The notes: generated from the letters alone by a model not told the origin. 41,125 nucleotides of DNA from JBBRLG01 sp038231495 (GCA_038231495.1 JBBRLG010000003.1:1-41125); one strand, 5' to 3'; counted from the first letter of the stretch, positions 25,824 to 34,790 are shown. Translations and numbers: made by a program.

Positions 25824-27167
25824 ATGACCTTCCGGTTCGGCGCCGTCCTCTCGCATCCGACCCAGCATCACGCGCCCATGTTCCGCGAAATGAGCCGGAC
25901 GCCGGGCCTGCGCGTCAAGGTGTTCTACTGTTCCGACTGGGGAGTGCAACCGACGCTCGACCCTGGGTTCGGCCAGACGTTCGCCTGGGACGTCCCGCTG
26001 TTGGACGGCTATGAATCTGAGTTCTTGCCGCGCCACGGCAGGCCGCGCGATCACAGCTTTTTCCAGATCGACAACCCGCGCATCAGCGAGCGCTTGCGGG
26101 AGTTCGCACCGCACGCGCTGTGGGTTCACGGCTACGGACAACGCAGCTGTTGGCGGGCGCTCCGCTGGGCGCAGGGGCGTTCGGCAGTCGTGTACTTCGG
26201 CGATTCCGAACTTGTGCATCGGCGGTCGTGGGCCGCGCGGGCGCTTAAAGAACTGGTGGTACGCTGGTTTTTCCGCCGTTGCCAGGCGTTTATCTCTATC
26301 GGAGACAACAACGAGGCCTATTATCGGCATTACGGCGTGCCGCCGGAGAAGTTGTTCCGCGGGGCCTATCCGGTGGACATCGCCCGCTTTCGCGCCCGAC
26401 TCGCGGAACCGGGGCGGCCCGGCCGTGACGAGTTACGCGGCAAGTATGGGATTCCGGCCGATGCCACCGTTGTCTTGTTCTTGGCCAAGATGATTGCCAT
26501 CAAACGTCCCGGCGATGTGGTGGAAGCCGTGGGCCAATTGCGGCGGACGAACCCCGGCGTTCATGCCCTGATGGTGGGCGACGGCGAGTTGCGGCCGGCG
26601 TTGGAAGAGCGCGCTCGCGTGCTGGGCGTGGCCGATCGCGTCCATTTCGCGGGTTTCGTCAATCAACGCGAATTACCCCTGCTGGTCGATTGTGTGGACA
26701 TCCTCGCCATGCCGTCGGAGAAAGACCCGCACCCCCTGGCGGTCACCGAAGCACTCATCGCGGGCAACGTCGTGGCGGCCTCGGACCGGGTCGGCTGCGT
26801 GGGGCCGACCGACACGGTGCGTCCCGGCGTCAACGGTTTGGTGTACCCGTGTGGCGACGTTGCGGCACTGGCGGCGACGGTCCGACGGTTGGCCGCCGAC
26901 GAACCGCTGCGCCGCCGCATGAGCGACGCCTCCCGGCGAATCGCGGCGACGCAGGACCTGGGAGTGCCGATTCGCGCCGTGTTGGAGGCAGTGCAGGCGT
27001 TACGACCGGCGTGGAGCGCGGCATGGAGCGACGTTTCCGACTCGACCTTCGAGCAGCTGCGAACCTACGCCGCGGGCCTGCCGTCTCCTGCCGTTGCTTT
27101 GGACGCCAGCGAAGAAAGCGAGCGCGCAACCGCCCGACACTGCGAGATGCAGCAACGCGCGATCTGA
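25824..27167 (+). CDS. Glycosyltransferase family 4
   Basis: A 447-residue GT-B enzyme. The acceptor domain begins FRFGAVLSHPTQHHAPMFRE. The donor domain contains VVLFLAKMIAIKRPGDVVEA (about residue 214 on), VGDGELRPALEERARVLG and the segment MPSEKDPHPLAVTEALIAGN, where the two Glu residues about eight apart hold the nucleotide sugar. The start is ATG 25824 with AGGGGAAGA just upstream; the longer frame from 25665 runs inside the epimerase gene. The last ~60 residues after IRAVLEAVQALRP look like a variable tail. It should add a sugar to the growing repeat unit in the cytoplasm. Confidence 0.88.
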   Translation: MTFRFGAVLSHPTQHHAPMFREMSRTPGLRVKVFYCSDWGVQPTLDPGFGQTFAWDVPLLDGYESEFLPRHGRPRDHSFFQIDNPRISERLREFAPHALWVHGYGQRSCWRALRWAQGRSAVVYFGDSELVHRRSWAARALKELVVRWFFRRCQAFISIGDNNEAYYRHYGVPPEKLFRGAYPVDIARFRARLAEPGRPGRDELRGKYGIPADATVVLFLAKMIAIKRPGDVVEAVGQLRRTNPGVHALMVGDGELRPALEERARVLGVADRVHFAGFVNQRELPLLVDCVDILAMPSEKDPHPLAVTEALIAGNVVAASDRVGCVGPTDTVRPGVNGLVYPCGDVAALAATVRRLAADEPLRRRMSDASRRIAATQDLGVPIRAVLEAVQALRPAWSAAWSDVSDSTFEQLRTYAAGLPSPAVALDASEESERATARHCEMQQRAI

Positions 27168-27209
27168 ATTGTGGAGTGCGCGGAAAAAGCTCCGCCCCAA
27201 AGGTTCACG

Positions 27210-28601
27210 ATGTATAGCCTGGCACTATTGGCCTTGGTCACGGTTTCGTGCCTGGTCGCGTTACAGAACTGGCGCACCGGGCTGCTGTTGTGCGTCATCG
27301 TCGGCATGGTCCAGGACCCGATTCGCAAGGTCATCCCGGGGACGCCGCCCTACCTCGTCATGGCTTTCGTGCCGGTCTACGCGGCCATGTTCGTCGGCTT
27401 GCTGAACGAGCGCGCCGTCGTCCGCGACTTTTTCCGCCTCTACCCGCAATCGCTCACCATTGCCCAGGTTTTCTTCCTCAGTCTTGCCGTCAGCTCGATC
27501 CAGACGCTCTCCTACGGCGCCCAGGGGCTGTTCGCGATTGCCGTTGGCTTGACCTTTTACGTCGGCTGGATCCCCGCGTTCTTTCTCGGCTACTTTTTCC
27601 TCCGGCAGAGTTACCGGGAACTGGAGCGGCCGTTAATTATTTTCGGCGCCCTGACCTCGATCATGATGCTCGGCGTCCCGCTCGAATACCTGGGACTCAA
27701 GTTCAGCGAACCGTGGCTGGGGATGGTGACCAAGGATGGCGCCCTGCCGTTGGAGTGGCGCCGCTGGTACAACGAAACCCAGTGGGTTGCGATGATGAGC
27801 GGGTTTTACCGCGCCCCGGAGATCATGGCCTGGCACGCGGCCACCTTGGTAATCATGTCCATTTACCTCCTGTTGCGCCGGCCGGCGTTCGCCGGGGTGT
27901 GGGTGGCACAGACGGCCTGGGGCCTGGCCTGCGTTTTCCTCGGCGGTCGGCGCAAGATGTTTTTCATCGTCTTCATTTTCGCCGGCCTGTTGCTGTTGCT
28001 CTCGGAAAGCCGCCGCCGCGGGGGCATCCTCTTTTACCTCCTGTTCGTGACCGCCATCGTCCTGTTCACTTCCACCCTGTTCATCGACGCACGCTACCTG
28101 GAGACGGCCCAATCCGGCTTCAAGAACGCCGACGAGCGCATCACGGGTCACACCGTCACAGGCCCCCTGTGGCTGTTCGGCATCGTCGGGCCGTTCGGCT
28201 ACGGCGTGGGCACGAAGTCACAGGGAACGCAACACCTTGAGGGGGCTGGCATAAGCACTCCCCTGGTCGAGGGCGGTTTTGAAAAGGTTCTGGTCGAACT
28301 CGGCATCGTCGGCACCGCCAGCTTGCTCCTGTTCGGCTTCGTGCTGGTCCGCCTGGCCATCCTCGCCTTTCGGCGGGTGTGGGCTGCTCAATTGGACTCG
28401 ACGCCCCTGGCCGCGCTGGCGGCGTTCCTCCTGGCCAACGCGATGGCGTACCTCGTCGCCTTCCAGGTGTACGGCGACCCGCTGATCGGTTTCTTCCTCG
28501 GCTTCGCCCTGGGGTTGGTGTTGTCCGCTTCGCGGCTGGTGACGCCGCCCGAACCGGCCGCGGCAGAGCCGGTACCGAACGAACCCGCCGTGGGAGCTTA
28601 A
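27210..28601 (+). CDS. O-antigen polymerase/ligase-like membrane protein (Wzy/WaaL type)
   Basis: A 463-residue protein of about eleven hydrophobic segments, beginning MYSLALLALVTVSCLVAL. Near the C-terminus VEGGFEKVLVELGIVGTASLL (about residues 352-372) is the conserved segment of O-antigen polymerases and ligases, after a larger periplasmic-type loop containing YGVGTKSQGTQHLEG. Such proteins join repeat units or attach polymer to its acceptor on the outer face of the membrane. ATG 27210 was preferred to GTG 27171 because the latter adds a charged N-terminal extension before the first membrane segment. The stop TAA is followed immediately by the GT4 gene in the same frame. Confidence 0.82.
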   Translation: MYSLALLALVTVSCLVALQNWRTGLLLCVIVGMVQDPIRKVIPGTPPYLVMAFVPVYAAMFVGLLNERAVVRDFFRLYPQSLTIAQVFFLSLAVSSIQTLSYGAQGLFAIAVGLTFYVGWIPAFFLGYFFLRQSYRELERPLIIFGALTSIMMLGVPLEYLGLKFSEPWLGMVTKDGALPLEWRRWYNETQWVAMMSGFYRAPEIMAWHAATLVIMSIYLLLRRPAFAGVWVAQTAWGLACVFLGGRRKMFFIVFIFAGLLLLLSESRRRGGILFYLLFVTAIVLFTSTLFIDARYLETAQSGFKNADERITGHTVTGPLWLFGIVGPFGYGVGTKSQGTQHLEGAGISTPLVEGGFEKVLVELGIVGTASLLLFGFVLVRLAILAFRRVWAAQLDSTPLAALAAFLLANAMAYLVAFQVYGDPLIGFFLGFALGLVLSASRLVTPPEPAAAEPVPNEPAVGA

Positions 28602-28604
28602 CGC

Positions 28605-29831
28605 ATCGACGCCAAACGTCTCCTGATCGCCACCCAAGACCCGAGCCTGGGCGGGGGCGTGCTGGCGCTGGTCCGCGCCTGCCTCGACTGGGTGCAGAAT
28701 ACCCCCGGTCTGGTCCCGGCCCTGGCGTACGCGCCGGCGGCCCCCGACGACCCGGTACACGTCACGCTGGCCCGCGTCCTGCGGGGCGGCTGGCGTCCGG
28801 GCCGGCGCGACGAATCCTGGCAGGGCGTTCCGGCCCATTGCGTCGGCAAACGGCTGCCGCGGATCGAGGCTCTCACCGGTTGGGGTAGCGGGCCGACCTG
28901 GGCGCGGTTGCTCGACGAGTTCGACCTGGTCCAGCTGGTTTGCGGCTACGCGGTGACGGGCGTGCCGCTGGCGCGTCACGGCAAACGCTACGTCGCCTGG
29001 GTTGCCACGTCGATGGAAGGCGACAAGCGCGCCCGGCTGGTCCGTGCGCCGTTCCACCGCCGCCTGGCGCACGGCGTGCAGGCCCGCGAACTGCTGCGGC
29101 TGGAACGGCAGGTCCTCGAACGGGCGTCCTGGGTTCTGGCGCTCAGCCCCTACACCCGCGACGAACTGCTCGCGCGGGGCGCGGCCGCGGATCGGACAAC
29201 CTGTTTGCCGTGTCCGGTGGACGTGGAACGCTTCCGACCGGCGGACCAGCCGCCGGCCCGGTCGGTGGTTCTGTCGGCGGCGCGGCCCAACGACCCGCGC
29301 AAAAACACGCCGCTCCTCCTCCGTGCCTTCGCACGCATCGCCCCGTCGCTGCCGGACGCGCGCCTGCTGTTGATAGGCGAGGGGGATTTCAACGCCCTGC
29401 GGCGGCTGGCGGACCAACTGGGCCTTGGCGGGCGTGCCGACTTTGTGAGCTTCTGCACCGGGGCGGATTTGCCGGAACTGTACCGCGCGGCTTCCGTGTT
29501 CGCGATCCCGTCCGACCAGGAAGGTCTCAGCATTGCCGGGTTGGAGGCGATGGCGTCCGGCCTGCCCGTCGTCAGCACGCGTTGCGGCGGCCCGGAGGCG
29601 TTCGTGCTGCCCGGTCGGACCGGGTTGTTGGTCGAACGGCACGACGAACGGCAACTCGCCGACGCGCTGCACCACCTGCTGACCGATGACGCCGCCCGCG
29701 CGCGGATGGGTCGCCAGGCACGGGAACTGGTGGAGCAAGCCTACGCCCCCGCTTCGTTCGCCCGGCAGATGCGTCAGGTCTACGCCGCCGTGTGGCCGGA
29801 CGTCCTCGGTACGTCGTTCGCCACGGCCTGA
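28605..29831 (+). CDS. Glycosyltransferase family 4 with no standard start codon at its expected N-terminus
   Basis: A GT-B enzyme of about 408 residues. The donor-domain motifs are clear: LSAARPNDPRKNTPLLLRAF, LLIGEGDFNALRRLADQLG and IPSDQEGLSIAGLEAMASGL with the EX7E Glu pair. The N-terminal strand and glycine loop KRLLIATQDPSLGGGVLALV are encoded from 28614, but the first ATG, GTG or TTG in frame is GTG 28659, which would delete them. GGGAG sits eight bases before ATC 28605, ideal spacing for a start there. So either AUC is used, an ATG was mutated or misread, or CTG 28623 or GTG 28659 starts a shortened protein. The boundary given is the ATC reading. Confidence 0.8.
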   Translation: MDAKRLLIATQDPSLGGGVLALVRACLDWVQNTPGLVPALAYAPAAPDDPVHVTLARVLRGGWRPGRRDESWQGVPAHCVGKRLPRIEALTGWGSGPTWARLLDEFDLVQLVCGYAVTGVPLARHGKRYVAWVATSMEGDKRARLVRAPFHRRLAHGVQARELLRLERQVLERASWVLALSPYTRDELLARGAAADRTTCLPCPVDVERFRPADQPPARSVVLSAARPNDPRKNTPLLLRAFARIAPSLPDARLLLIGEGDFNALRRLADQLGLGGRADFVSFCTGADLPELYRAASVFAIPSDQEGLSIAGLEAMASGLPVVSTRCGGPEAFVLPGRTGLLVERHDERQLADALHHLLTDDAARARMGRQARELVEQAYAPASFARQMRQVYAAVWPDVLGTSFATA

Positions 29832-29845
29832 GCCGGCACCTTGTC

Positions 29846-31033
29846 ATGCGCATCCTGCACGTCATCCCCGGCCTGACCCGCGAACGCGGTGGACCCACCG
29901 CCGTGGTGCAGGCGTTGAGCCGACACCAGGCCGCGGCGGGCCACGACGTGACGGTGCTGACCACGGACCAGGGTGCCCGCAACGGCGAGACCGCGGCAGA
30001 CCTTGCCCCCAGCGTGCGGCTCGAACGACATCCCGTCCGCGGGCCGGACCGCCTTGCCTACGCCCCGACGTTTCGGGCGGCGGTGCGCCAGTGCCTTCGG
30101 CACTGCGACGTGGTTCACATCCATTCCGTTTTTACTTACCCCGTCCACGTCACTCTGTTAGAGGCGCTGGCGGTCGAGCGACCGGTGGTGTTACGCCCGT
30201 GCGGTCTGCTGCACCCCTACAGCTTGCAACGCTCGCGCCGGCTGAAGCGCACTTACCTGGCGTTGTGGGGCGGCTTGGTCCAACGTGCCTGCTCGGCGTG
30301 GCACTATACCTCGGCCCAGGAGGCGGCGGACAGTTGGCCGGGCGGCGGCCCGCACTTCGTCCTGCCCAACGGCATCGAAGCCGACGAGTTCGCCCTGGAG
30401 CGCACGGCGGCGCGCGCGCGCGTTTGGGATCGCTGGCCAATCCTGGAGCGCCGGCCGTATGTGCTCTTTCTCGGCCGGTTGCACGCCAAGAAACGCCTCG
30501 ACCTATTGCTCGCAGCTTTCCTCGGCGGCGCTCCGGAACCGAATCGGTTGGTAGTGGCGGGACCGGACGAGGAAGGTTTATGGCCGGCGCTGGCCCAACG
30601 GTTCCTCGCCGACCCGGACGCGGCACGGCGTGTCGTCTACGTCGGCAGCGTCGCCGGCGCCGACAAGTCCGATCTGCTCGCCGGTGCTGTCCTGTTTGCC
30701 CTACCCAGCGAGCACGAGAATTTTGGCATCGCGGCCCTCGAAGCACTCGCGGCCGGGACTGCCGTGCTACTGTCGCCGCACGTCGATCTGGCCGACGCCG
30801 TCGTCAATGCCGGCCTGGGAACGGTGCTGCCCCTGGCCGCCGGTGTGTGGCGCGACCGGCTGCGCGAACTCGCTGACACCTCGCCTGAAGCCGCCGCGGC
30901 AGCCCGGCAATGGGCGCGGCAGCACTATTCCTGGAACGCCCTTGCGGCTCGTCTCCAGCAGCACTACCTTCGTCTCGTAACTCCCCCACCAACCCGATCC
31001 GTTAATAATGTCGCAAACCAAGGCACCCGTTAG
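29846..31033 (+). CDS. Glycosyltransferase family 4
   Basis: A 395-residue GT-B enzyme. The acceptor domain starts MRILHVIPGLTRERGGPTAV with the glycine loop RGGP at residues ~14-17. LRPCGLLHPYSLQRSRRLKR is typical of the GT4 subgroup in exopolysaccharide loci. The donor domain has VLFLGRLHAKKRLDLLLAAF, VVAGPDEEGLWPAL and LPSEHENFGIAALEALAAGT, with the EX7E motif at about residues 291-299. It should transfer one sugar to the lipid-linked intermediate. ATG 29846 was chosen because the first strand begins right after it. The 3' end overlaps the following GT2 gene by 26 bases. Confidence 0.9.
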   Translation: MRILHVIPGLTRERGGPTAVVQALSRHQAAAGHDVTVLTTDQGARNGETAADLAPSVRLERHPVRGPDRLAYAPTFRAAVRQCLRHCDVVHIHSVFTYPVHVTLLEALAVERPVVLRPCGLLHPYSLQRSRRLKRTYLALWGGLVQRACSAWHYTSAQEAADSWPGGGPHFVLPNGIEADEFALERTAARARVWDRWPILERRPYVLFLGRLHAKKRLDLLLAAFLGGAPEPNRLVVAGPDEEGLWPALAQRFLADPDAARRVVYVGSVAGADKSDLLAGAVLFALPSEHENFGIAALEALAAGTAVLLSPHVDLADAVVNAGLGTVLPLAAGVWRDRLRELADTSPEAAAAARQWARQHYSWNALAARLQQHYLRLVTPPPTRSVNNVANQGTR

Positions 31034-31919
31034 CGCACTGGTCCCGATGCTGAACGAGGAGGCGAACATCGTCGCCTGCCTGCAAAGCCTCCAGTTTTGC
31101 GACGAAATCTGGGTCGTGGACAGTCATTCGCGCGACCGCAGCGCGGCGCTGGCCGAACAGCTCGGTGCCCGGGTCGTCCAATTCGACTACCGGCGGGGCG
31201 GACCGAAGAAGAAGAACTGGGCTTTGGAAAACCTGCCGTTCAAGCACTCCTGGGTACTCATCCTCGACTGCGACGAGCGCACCACACCCGAACTGGAAAT
31301 GGAAATTCGCGCCGCAGTCGCCCAACCCGACGGCCGTGCGGGCTTTCACCTGAACCGCAGGGTGTATTTCCTGGGGCGCTGGCTCCGGCACTGCTGGTAT
31401 CCGAGCTGGAACCTGCGCCTGTTCCAGCACCGGCTGGGTCGCTACGAACGGCTCGAATCGGGGCACCTCGAAACGGGCGACAACGAAGTCCACGAGCATG
31501 TCTTGCTGGACGGTTCGGCGGGTTTCTTGAAGAACGACCTACTGCACTACGACTACCGCAGCCTGCACCACTTCATCGAGCGCCACAACCGCTACAGCAC
31601 CTGGGAGGCCGAGCACCGCTTGCGCCAGCGACTCGGCCAGGATGCGGGTTTGAAACCGAGCCTGCGTGGCGACCCGCTCCAGCGCCGCCGCTGGCTGAAG
31701 AACCTTTTTTTACGGCTGCCCTTCAAACCGCTCGCGCGCTTTCTTTACACCTACTTCTGGCGACGCGGCTTCCTCGACGGCTACCCCGGTTTTTTGATTA
31801 GCGCCTACATGGCGATCTACGAGTTCGAGATCGGCATGAAAATGTACGAGTCACGCCACTCCCCGCCACCCGCCGTGCCGCCGACGCCTGGCACAGAAGC
31901 AGCAAAAATTTCGGAGTAA
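31008..31919 (+). CDS. Glycosyltransferase family 2, WaaE/KdtX-like
   Basis: A 303-residue GT2 enzyme: VSALVPMLNEEANIVACLQS (about residues 8-27), EIWVVDSHSRDRSAALAEQL, GPKKKNWAL, then VLILDCDERTTPELEMEIR with the DCDE metal motif (about 87-90). WYPSWNLRLFQHRLGRYE and EVHEHVLLDG follow, and a hydrophobic C-terminal part ends FLISAYMAIYEFEIGMKMYE. This layout resembles the beta-1,4-glucosyltransferase group that includes WaaE/KdtX of LPS core synthesis, though in a polysaccharide locus the acceptor may differ. The ATG is within the end of the GT4 gene in another frame. It is followed after 29 bases by the second asnB-type gene. Confidence 0.87.
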   Translation: MSQTKAPVSALVPMLNEEANIVACLQSLQFCDEIWVVDSHSRDRSAALAEQLGARVVQFDYRRGGPKKKNWALENLPFKHSWVLILDCDERTTPELEMEIRAAVAQPDGRAGFHLNRRVYFLGRWLRHCWYPSWNLRLFQHRLGRYERLESGHLETGDNEVHEHVLLDGSAGFLKNDLLHYDYRSLHHFIERHNRYSTWEAEHRLRQRLGQDAGLKPSLRGDPLQRRRWLKNLFLRLPFKPLARFLYTYFWRRGFLDGYPGFLISAYMAIYEFEIGMKMYESRHSPPPAVPPTPGTEAAKISE

Positions 31920-31948
31920 GCAGGGCGGCGAACGTTTTCAGGTAAACC

Positions 31949-33907
31949 ATGTGCGGCATCGCGGGCATCCTCACCACCAACCCCGACCTCGACCTGGTGC
32001 CGTTGCTGGCGGCCCTGCGCGACGCGCTGCGCCACCGCGGCCCCGACGACTCCGGCACCGAGGTTGTCGAAGTGTCGCCCGGCTGTCGCGTCGGCCTGGC
32101 CTTCACGCGCCTGGCCATCCTCGACCTCAGCGCGGCTGGCCACCAGCCGATGAACGATCCCGCTTCCGGCTCCTGTATCATCTACAACGGCGAGGTTTAT
32201 AACCACCTGGCCGTCCGCGACTCCCTTCCCGCCGGGCCGTATCGCTCCACGTCGGACACCGAAACCATCCTGCAAGGGTGGGTCCACCGCGGCGACGCAA
32301 TCCTGCAGTCCCTGCGCGGCATGTTCGCGTTGGCGCTGCTGGACGGGCGGCGGCGGCAGTTCTGGCTGGTGCGCGACCGGCTTGGCGTCAAACCGCTCTA
32401 CGCCGGCCGGGTGCGCGCCGACACCTGGGTGTTTGCGTCGGAGCTGCGTACCCTGCTGGCGTCGGGGCTGGTGCCGCGCGAACTCGACCCCGCGGCCCTC
32501 GACGCCTACCTCGACGCCGGTGCGGTGCCCGCGCCGTGGACGCTGCTCGCCGGTGTCCGTAGCCTGTTGCCGGGTGAGGCGTGGTGCTTCGACCTCGACC
32601 GACCGGTACCCGAACTTACGCCCAAGCGGCGGCGCTACTGGATTGCCCCGTTTGCAGATCGTAATAGTCCATCTATCGACCGGGCGGAGGCCGTCGAGCG
32701 GTTGCGGCCGGTGCTGCGCGAGGCGGCCTCCCTGCGGATGTTGTCCGACGTGCCAGTCGGCGTGTTCCTGTCCGGCGGCATCGATTCCAGCAGCCTCGTC
32801 GCCCTCCTCAGCCACGAGGGCCATACGCCGCACACATTCTCCGTCGTTTTCGACGGCAGCCGCTACGACGAATCGGCCTATTCGCGGCTCATCGCCAACC
32901 ATTTCGCGACGAAGCACACCGAGTTGTGTCTGCGGCCCGACGGCATCTTGCAGGACTACGACGCGGCGCTCGACGCCTACGACCAACCATCAATCGACGG
33001 CCTGAACAGCTACCACATCGCCAAGGCGACGCGCGCGGCCGGTGTCAAGGTGGCGCTGTCGGGCCTGGGTGGCGACGAGCTTTTCGCCGGCTATCCGCAC
33101 TTCCGCACCGCCGCCCGCCTGGCGCGGCCGTTCGCCCGACCTCTGGCGTGGTTGGCTTACCACGGACTGCGTCGCATCGCACCGGGCAGTTCGCGCGCGC
33201 ACAAGTTGGGGCAACTTTTGCACGGCGACGGTTCGGCCTTGAACCAATACCTGATCTTCCGCCAGGTAATGGCGGCGGACCGGCGGGGAGTGGTGCGGGC
33301 GCAGGGCGCGGCCACCCCCCCAGCCCCCCCTTGCGAAGGGGGGGAAGGGGGGGTCGTGCTGCCGCCAGAAGTGCGCGCCGACCTCGCCACGGCGGCGGCG
33401 CGGCTGGACCCGGTCAACGCCCAGTCGTACCTGGAGCTTTCGCTTTACCTGGCAAACATGCTGCTGCGCGACACCGACCAGATGAGCATGGCCCACGCCC
33501 TGGAAGTGCGCGAGCCGCTTTTGGATCACGTCCTGGTGGAAACGGTCGCGGCCTTGCCGGGGTCGTTCAAATTGGCGCGGACGGCCCGACACCCCCTCAA
33601 GGCGCTCTTGCTCCAAGCGTTGCCTGTGGAGTTGCCGGCCCGGATGCTCCAGCGGCCCAAGATGGGATTCGTCTTTCCCTGGGAGCAGTGGCTCCGCCAG
33701 GAGTTGCGGCCGCGGCTGGACGAGCTTTTTAACGACAATGAGGGCGTCCGCGCCGCCGGCCTCGATCCCATCGGCGTCCAGAAACTCTGGCAGGCATTTC
33801 TCACGCAGCGCCCCGGCGTCCGCTACACCGACGTCTTTTGCCTTTCGCACTTGATACACTGGGTGCGACGGCACCGGTTGACTCTCAACCCAAGTCGCCC
33901 TGGATGA
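31949..33907 (+). CDS. asnB: Asparagine synthase (glutamine-hydrolysing) type amidotransferase, copy 2
   Basis: A 652-residue AsnB-family protein, diverged from the copy at 11496. It starts MCGIAGIL with the catalytic Cys2, then LAILDLSAAGHQPM, YNGEVYNHLAV and TSDTETILQGW in the glutaminase domain. The synthetase PP-loop is FLSGGIDSSSLVALL (about residue 273), followed by LSGLGGDELFAGYPHFRT and MSMAHALEVREPLLDH. The reaction is glutamine-dependent amidation through an adenylated carboxylate; in this setting the substrate may be a uronic acid or other acid on the glycan. A palindromic repeat (33312-33353) is encoded in frame as TPPAPPCEGGEGG between the ATP-binding core and the MSMAHALEVREP segment, at a probable surface loop. 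Confidence 0.9.
   Translation: MCGIAGILTTNPDLDLVPLLAALRDALRHRGPDDSGTEVVEVSPGCRVGLAFTRLAILDLSAAGHQPMNDPASGSCIIYNGEVYNHLAVRDSLPAGPYRSTSDTETILQGWVHRGDAILQSLRGMFALALLDGRRRQFWLVRDRLGVKPLYAGRVRADTWVFASELRTLLASGLVPRELDPAALDAYLDAGAVPAPWTLLAGVRSLLPGEAWCFDLDRPVPELTPKRRRYWIAPFADRNSPSIDRAEAVERLRPVLREAASLRMLSDVPVGVFLSGGIDSSSLVALLSHEGHTPHTFSVVFDGSRYDESAYSRLIANHFATKHTELCLRPDGILQDYDAALDAYDQPSIDGLNSYHIAKATRAAGVKVALSGLGGDELFAGYPHFRTAARLARPFARPLAWLAYHGLRRIAPGSSRAHKLGQLLHGDGSALNQYLIFRQVMAADRRGVVRAQGAATPPAPPCEGGEGGVVLPPEVRADLATAAARLDPVNAQSYLELSLYLANMLLRDTDQMSMAHALEVREPLLDHVLVETVAALPGSFKLARTARHPLKALLLQALPVELPARMLQRPKMGFVFPWEQWLRQELRPRLDELFNDNEGVRAAGLDPIGVQKLWQAFLTQRPGVRYTDVFCLSHLIHWVRRHRLTLNPSRPG
33312..33353. repeat. 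C/G-run palindrome, copy 2, inside the second asnB-type gene
   Basis: The core is C7-TT-GCG-AA-G7 (33324-33344) with outer C7 and G7 runs. Its centre is the reverse complement of copy 1, so it is inserted in the opposite orientation. It is read in frame as TPPAPPCEGGEGG. Confidence 0.9.
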
Positions 33908-33939
33908 CTGTTTTCGTAGCCGTCGGAGTGCCGGTCGCT

Positions 33940-34029
33940 CTTTGGAGTGCGGCGCTTTGCCGCCGCTTTCTTTGGTTTTGTACCGCCGGCCCAGCAAATA
34001 AAGCGGCGGCAAAGCGCCGCACTCCAAAG
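33940..34029. repeat. Perfect inverted repeat with 30-base arms and a 30-base loop
   Basis: The arms 33940-33969 and 34000-34029 are perfectly complementary (CTTTGGAGTGCGGCG at the outer end). It lies between the second asnB-type gene and the ECF sigma factor gene. As RNA it would be a very stable hairpin; it may end or insulate the upstream transcript, but no U-tract follows directly. Confidence 0.92.
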
Positions 34030-34083
34030 GAAAAACACCTCCCTTGAACCTGCACCAGGGTCAAGCATTTGGGGGAAGTGTCC

Positions 34084-34674
34084 GTGAACGAAATCACCCG
34101 CATCCTGTCCGACCTCGCACACGGCGACGCCGCTGCCGCCGATCAGTTATTGCCGCTGGTCTACGACGAACTGCGGCGCGTGGCCGCCGGCCAGATGGCC
34201 CGCGAAAAGCCGGGCCAAACGCTCGACGCGACCGCACTGGTCCATGAAGCCTATGTCCGGCTCGTCGGGACCGATGCCGACAAGCACTGGGACGGTCGCG
34301 GCCACTTCTTCGCCGCCGCGGCCGAGGCGATGCGCCGCATCCTTGTCGAAGCGGCCCGCCGCAAGCGTCGGTTGAAACACGGCGGGGCGCTGCAACGACA
34401 CCCCATTGATGCCCTGGAAATTGCCGCCCCGGCAGCACTCGATCCGCTCGATATTTTGGCACTTCACGAAGTCCTGGAACGGCTGGCCGTCAAGGCGCCG
34501 CGCAGGGCGGAACTGGTCAAGCTGCGCTATTTCGCCGGCTGCACGATTCCCGAAGCCGCCGACCTCCTGGGCATCTCGGCATCGACCACCGAGGACGACT
34601 GGGCGTATGCGAAAGCCTGGCTGTTGCGCGAGATGGCACGCGGCGAAGCGACGGACCCGGAAGAAAAGCGGTAG
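34084..34674 (+). CDS. ECF-type RNA polymerase sigma factor (planctomycete/acidobacterial subgroup)
   Basis: A 196-residue extracytoplasmic-function sigma factor. Region 2 covers EITRILSDLAHGDAAAADQL, LVYDELRRVAAGQMAREKPG and TALVHEAYVRLVG, then HFFAAAAEAMRRILVEAARR (the helix for -10 recognition). Region 4 is ELVKLRYFAGCTIPEAADLL through GISASTTEDDWAYAKAWL, a helix-turn-helix for the -35 element. No anti-sigma gene is seen; this subgroup is often encoded next to a Ser/Thr kinase, as here. The start is taken as GTG 34084 with GGGGGAAG upstream; TTG 34069 and GTG 34078 are alternatives. Its place between the glycosyltransferases and the BY-kinase suggests control of polysaccharide synthesis, which is inference. 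Confidence 0.9.
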   Translation: MNEITRILSDLAHGDAAAADQLLPLVYDELRRVAAGQMAREKPGQTLDATALVHEAYVRLVGTDADKHWDGRGHFFAAAAEAMRRILVEAARRKRRLKHGGALQRHPIDALEIAAPAALDPLDILALHEVLERLAVKAPRRAELVKLRYFAGCTIPEAADLLGISASTTEDDWAYAKAWLLREMARGEATDPEEKR

Positions 34675-34691
34675 CCGTTCACCGCCGACTT

Positions 34692-34724
34692 CTCCCCCCC
34701 TTACGAAGGGGGGGCGGGGGGGGG
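34692..34724. repeat. C/G-run palindrome, copy 3, intergenic
   Basis: The core is C7-TT-ACG-AA-G7 at 34694-34714, followed by a G9 run (34716-34724). It begins 18 bases after the sigma factor stop. Its centre is the reverse complement of copy 4, 42 bases away, so the two copies form a head-to-head pair. Confidence 0.9.
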
Positions 34725-34751
34725 TTAAAGCACGATCATGGTGTCTGCTTT

Positions 34752-34790
34752 ACCCCCCCCCCCCTACCCCCCCTTCGTAAGGGGGGGAAG
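34752..34790. repeat. C/G-run palindrome, copy 4, intergenic
   Basis: A C12 run (34753-34764) is followed by the core C7-TT-CGT-AA-G7 at 34767-34787. With copy 3 it occupies most of the gap between the sigma factor and kinase genes and could fold with it into one long structure. Confidence 0.9.
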
